DNA of 16,105 nt from Desulfovibrio sp. UBA4079 (GTDB taxonomy: Bacteria > Desulfobacterota > Desulfovibrionia > Desulfovibrionales > Desulfovibrionaceae): NCBI GenBank assembly GCA_002382645.1, contig DFYP01000079.1:1-16105 (forward strand). Reading direction: 5' to 3'. Position numbers and translations under genes: made by a program. Below are positions 13,777 to 16,105 of the stretch, piece after piece (within the stretch, counting starts at the first letter, position 1; each line of letters opens with the position of its first letter). The notes under the pieces were generated by a model. It worked only from the letters and a program-made list of their open reading frames with translations. It was not told the DNA's origin and did not search any database.

Positions 13777-14615
13777 GCCTCCTGCCCGGCGGCCTGACGC
13801 TCCAGGAACCCGGCCAGCATGCGCAGGTGGGCCTGCTCCTCCTGGGCCATCTGCTGCATGGCCGCGGCCGCTTCGCCGGAACCAACGCGGACCCCGCAGC
13901 GGGAGTAGAAGTCCAGGGCCTGGGCCTCGAACTGCATGGCCAGCTCCAGGGCGTCGCGCGCGCCCTCGATGCGCAGGCCGCTGGATTCGGCGAAACGCCG
14001 GGGCTCCACCCCGCCCTCGGCCAAGTCGCCGTCGCGGTCCCCGGGCACGCGCCGCCAGGCCTCCTGCTCGAACTCCTCGCGCTCCAGGGCCCCGGTCCGT
14101 TCCTTGGCGTAGAGCCGGTAGATGCGCTCGCGGTGCCGCACCTCGAACCCGGCCAGCTGGCGGAAGGCCAGGCGCAGGTCCTGGGTCTCGGCCCGGGACA
14201 TGAACTCCTCGTAGAATTCCTGGAGGACCATCTCCAGGCCGCAGGCCAGCAGCCAGACCGACTCCGCGTCCTGGGCCGCCAAGCAAAACGCCAGTCCCTG
14301 GTGCGGCTCGCCCACGGCCGCGGCCCCTTCCCAGGCCGAGATCCCGCCCTGGAGGTTGAGCACGTCGAAGCCGTGGGATTCGAGGATCCCGGCGGCGGCC
14401 ATGCTCCGGTGGCCGGAGCGGCAATAGACCACCACAGGCTTGTCCCGGGCGATCTCGCCCAGGCGGTCCGGCAGTTCGGCCAGGGGCACGAGTTGGGCCC
14501 CGGGCAGATGCGCCTCCTGGTATTCAAAGGGCTGGCGTACATCCAGCAGGGTGCGCGCGGTCGTCTTCCCGGATTCGAGAAACGTGCGGGCCTCCTGGGC
14601 GGTCAACTGGCGCAT
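13773..14615 (-). CDS. Rhodanese domain fused to ferritin-like di-iron domain
   Basis: This 280-residue protein has two domains. Residues 1-98 are a rhodanese: LLDVRQPFEYQEAHLPGA (23-40), and the active-site loop CRSGHRS with Cys65 (65-71), ending LQGGISAWEG (88-97). Residues about 115-275 are a ferritin-like four-helix domain. It has Glu128/Glu133 in the first helix, E-x-x-H at 158-161, Glu230 in the third helix and E-x-x-H at 260-263, a pattern that can bind two iron atoms as in rubrerythrins. A roughly 45-residue acidic and basic insertion (173-217) separates helices two and three. The start is ATG at 14615, preceded on this strand by AGGAGG (14625-14620); an in-frame ATG at 14663 lacks such a site. 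No signal peptide is seen, so it is probably cytoplasmic. A role in persulfide or oxidative-stress chemistry is inference. Confidence 0.88.
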   Translation of the reverse strand: MRQLTAQEARTFLESGKTTARTLLDVRQPFEYQEAHLPGAQLVPLAELPDRLGEIARDKPVVVYCRSGHRSMAAAGILESHGFDVLNLQGGISAWEGAAAVGEPHQGLAFCLAAQDAESVWLLACGLEMVLQEFYEEFMSRAETQDLRLAFRQLAGFEVRHRERIYRLYAKERTGALEREEFEQEAWRRVPGDRDGDLAEGGVEPRRFAESSGLRIEGARDALELAMQFEAQALDFYSRCGVRVGSGEAAAAMQQMAQEEQAHLRMLAGFLERQAAGQEA

Positions 14616-14657
14616 GATCCCTCCTCCAGTCTCCTCCGTAATCCCGCTCGGGCTCCA

Positions 14658-14686
14658 TTGCAAGAACGTCCGGGCTTTTGTATGAA
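14658..14686 (+). promoter_or_regulatory. Candidate promoter of the rhodanese-MauE pair
   Basis: TTGCAA (14658-14663) lies 17 nt before TATGAA (14681-14686). The predicted start, about 7 nt after the -10 box, falls on or next to the ATG at 14693, which has no ribosome binding site. TTGCAA is self-complementary, so the same hexamer could serve the divergent gene, whose -10 box 17 nt away would be TACGGA (14640-14635), a weak match. Confidence 0.4.
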
Positions 14687-14692
14687 CCTCCC

Positions 14693-15157
14693 ATGCGAAT
14701 CACACCGCTGCGCACCCTGCAGGAAGCCGGCTACCTCCTGCTCCTGACCCTGGCCCTGGGCCTGGCCGCCAATGCCCTGCGGCCCGACGGGCTGCCCCTG
14801 TTCAAGGTCTTCCAGAAGGACCCCGGCGCCCCGCCCTACGCCACCCTTTCGCCGCTGGCGGCCGCGGACCTCCTGCGCAAGGGCCAGGCCCTGTTCGTGG
14901 ACGCCCGCGAGCCGAAATACTTCGCCCTGGCCCACGTGCCCGGGGCCCGGAACATCACGCCCGAACAGGCCAAGGCCGGAGCGGCCGACGACCTGCCCCG
15001 GGACAAGACCCTGGTGATCTATTGCGACAGCCTGGCCTGCGGCCGGAGCCACAGCCTGGCCGGCATCCTGCTGGAAAAGGACTATACCGTGGCGGTGATG
15101 CAGGACGGGATCGAGGGCTGGATCATGACCCGGGGGCCGCTGGAGGTGTCGCAGTGA
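14693..15157 (+). CDS. Membrane-anchored rhodanese-like sulfurtransferase
   Basis: This 154-residue protein has a short basic N-terminus, one hydrophobic helix (about 13-29) and a rhodanese domain (about 50-148). ALFVDAREPKYFALAHVPGA (66-85) is the first rhodanese signature. The active-site loop follows VIYCDS with Cys111, and a second cysteine, Cys116, lies in the same loop. Arg3 and Arg7 before the helix suggest that the C-terminal domain faces the periplasm. The frame is open to a TTG at 14678, but ATG 14693 is the better start. It has no ribosome binding site, and the promoter candidate places transcription start at this ATG, so a leaderless message is possible. The stop codon overlaps the GTG of the MauE-like gene (GTGA), pointing to a two-gene operon that handles sulfane sulfur or thiols at the membrane. 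Confidence 0.85.
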   Translation: MRITPLRTLQEAGYLLLLTLALGLAANALRPDGLPLFKVFQKDPGAPPYATLSPLAAADLLRKGQALFVDAREPKYFALAHVPGARNITPEQAKAGAADDLPRDKTLVIYCDSLACGRSHSLAGILLEKDYTVAVMQDGIEGWIMTRGPLEVSQ

Positions 15158-15582
15158 AGCGCGTCGCCCTGCTCCTCCGGCTGGGCCTGGGCCTGCTGTT
15201 CGTCGTGGCCAGCGCGGACAAGCTCCTGCACCCCGGGGAGTTCGTGCAGATCATCCTGAACTACCACATCGTGTCCCAGGGCCCGGCGGTCTGGGCCGCG
15301 GCCCTGCTCCCCTGGCTGGAGCTGAGCTGCGGCCTGGCCCTGATCCTGAACCGGGCCGCCTCCGGGGCCGCGCTGCTCATCACGGCCATGCTCGCCGTGT
15401 TCCTGGCCGCCGAGGGTTCGGCCCTGGCCCGGGGCCTGGACATCTCCTGCGGCTGCTTCCACTCCGACCCCGCGGCCAAGGGCGGCCTGGCCTGGGCCAT
15501 GGCCCGCGACGCCGGGCTGTTCGTCCTGGCCCTGCTCACCACCCTGCGCTGGGAAAGCTCACCAGAGCGAGAACGCGGCTAG
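15154..15582 (+). CDS. MauE/DoxX-like membrane protein
   Basis: This 142-residue protein has four membrane spans (about 4-22, 44-66, 69-90 and 112-131). ASADKLLHPGEF (19-30) after the first span and SCGCFHSD (98-105) between spans three and four are hallmarks of the MauE branch of the DoxX-like family; Cys99 and Cys101 form a C-x-C pair. MauE proteins act in disulfide formation during methylamine dehydrogenase maturation, but no mau genes are here, so a general thiol-redox role with the adjoining rhodanese is the better inference. The start is GTG at 15154, overlapping the rhodanese stop, with GGAGG at 15142-15146 and a 7-nt spacer. Its last 24 nt overlap the end of the convergent transporter gene. 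Confidence 0.85.
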   Translation: MKRVALLLRLGLGLLFVVASADKLLHPGEFVQIILNYHIVSQGPAVWAAALLPWLELSCGLALILNRAASGAALLITAMLAVFLAAEGSALARGLDISCGCFHSDPAAKGGLAWAMARDAGLFVLALLTTLRWESSPERERG

Positions 15583-16105
15583 AACCGCCAGGGTCCCGAA
15601 AGCCCACAGCCAATCCCGGTCCGGCGCGGAAAAATCGCGGCGCCAGACCTCTTCCCGGTCCAGCCCCCGCGCGGCCACGGCCACGGTCTGCTCCCAGGAC
15701 CTGCGGGCCAGGTTGCGGACCACGGCCGAGGCGAACACGAGCCAGCGCCGGGACAGCGGCAAATGCGGGCAGCGCAGGGCCAGGGTCTTGCGCACCTGGC
15801 CCATGACCCGCCAGCCCAGGGGCAGGAAATGGATCATCAAGGCCAGGGCCAGGGCCGGTTCCCAGGCCCGGGGCCCCAGCAGGGGCCGGCCCGCCCAGGA
15901 CAGGGCCAGGCCGCACTGGCGCGGCGGGGTGGACAGGGCCAGGCCCAGACCCAGGAGCAGAAGGCAGAACAGCCGCAGGGCCATGAGCGCGCCCCCGGCC
16001 AGGGCCGCATCCCAGGCCGCCCCGGCCCAGAGGTCCAGCCCGCTCTTGAGCAGGCCCCAGAACAGGACAAAGCCCAGACCGCCCCGCCAAAGGCGCAGGC
16101 CGCTT
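15559..16105 (-). CDS. EcfT/CbiQ-type energy-coupling transmembrane protein (5' part missing)
   Basis: The frame is open from the right edge (first whole codon 16104-16102) to TGA at 15561-15559, giving 181 residues of the C-terminal part. It begins with several hydrophobic spans. Then comes the cytoplasmic coupling region: LPLGWRVMGQVRKTLALR, a basic linker, and SWEQTVAVAARGLDREEVWRR, whose Ala-Arg-Gly motif is the ATPase-contact signature of CbiQ/EcfT proteins. The protein ends in one more hydrophobic span. EcfT proteins couple paired ATPases to a substrate-binding S component for uptake of vitamins, cobalt, nickel or biotin. The substrate is not deducible; partner ATPase and S-component genes, if linked, lie beyond the window. 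The ATG at 15984 is internal, because hydrophobic coding sequence of the same character continues upstream. Confidence 0.75.
   Translation of the reverse strand, partial: SGLRLWRGGLGFVLFWGLLKSGLDLWAGAAWDAALAGGALMALRLFCLLLLGLGLALSTPPRQCGLALSWAGRPLLGPRAWEPALALALMIHFLPLGWRVMGQVRKTLALRCPHLPLSRRWLVFASAVVRNLARRSWEQTVAVAARGLDREEVWRRDFSAPDRDWLWAFGTLAVLAAFSLW

Noticed and set aside
12915..14747. 610-codon plus-strand frame through the EamA and rhodanese-ferritin region
   Set aside because: It is out of frame with the EamA gene and antisense to the rhodanese-ferritin gene; the sequence is Gly/Pro/Arg-rich with no membrane pattern or motif.
1..16105. CRISPR arrays, tRNA or rRNA genes, insertion sequences, phage genes
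   Set aside because: I found no short regularly spaced repeats, no tRNA- or rRNA-like sequence in the few intergenic gaps, and no transposase or integrase motifs.

Overview
The window is a GC-rich chromosomal segment, most likely from a sulfate-reducing Desulfovibrio-type bacterium (Desulfovibrionales, Desulfobacterota). The pointers are two tandem porins of the Desulfovibrio homotrimeric type, strong G/C bias at third codon positions, and the mix of sulfur-related rhodanese genes with core housekeeping genes. There is no sign of a plasmid, phage, insertion sequence or CRISPR array, and no stretch longer than 300 bases lacks a gene.

Layout. Positions 1-2982 hold two tandem porin genes, the first cut by the window edge. 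Each ends in an almost identical GC-rich hairpin terminator. Positions 2998-6232 hold a promoter followed by hisD, purC and fabI, then a very small membrane-protein gene at 6083. That small gene reaches a TGA after 27 codons, but coding character continues in the same frame for 21 more codons, and a hairpin follows the TGA at the distance expected of a bacterial SECIS. It is a candidate selenoprotein and the most interesting item here. Positions 6229-8824 hold a good sigma70-type promoter, a leader hairpin, and the classic rpsF-rpsR-rplI-dnaB cluster. Positions 8842-13776 continue on the same strand with almost no gaps: a PaaK-like adenylate-forming CoA ligase, a DUF456 membrane protein, threonine synthase, a TlyA-type rRNA methyltransferase and an EamA transporter.

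The last part is arranged divergently and convergently. A minus-strand gene (13773-14615) encodes a rhodanese fused to a ferritin-like di-iron domain. Facing away from it is a plus-strand pair: a membrane-anchored rhodanese (14693-15157) and a MauE/DoxX-like membrane protein (15154-15582). The window closes with the 3' part of a minus-strand EcfT/CbiQ-type transporter gene.

How the genes may work together. The porins give solute passage across the outer membrane. hisD, purC, fabI and thrC are biosynthetic. rpsF, rpsR, rplI, tlyA and dnaB serve ribosome and replication. The three sulfur or thiol genes at 13.8-15.6 kb look like a small sulfane-sulfur or thiol-redox module, which is inferred from domain content and gene order only. 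Family assignments come from recognised motifs and recalled family features; no database search was possible.
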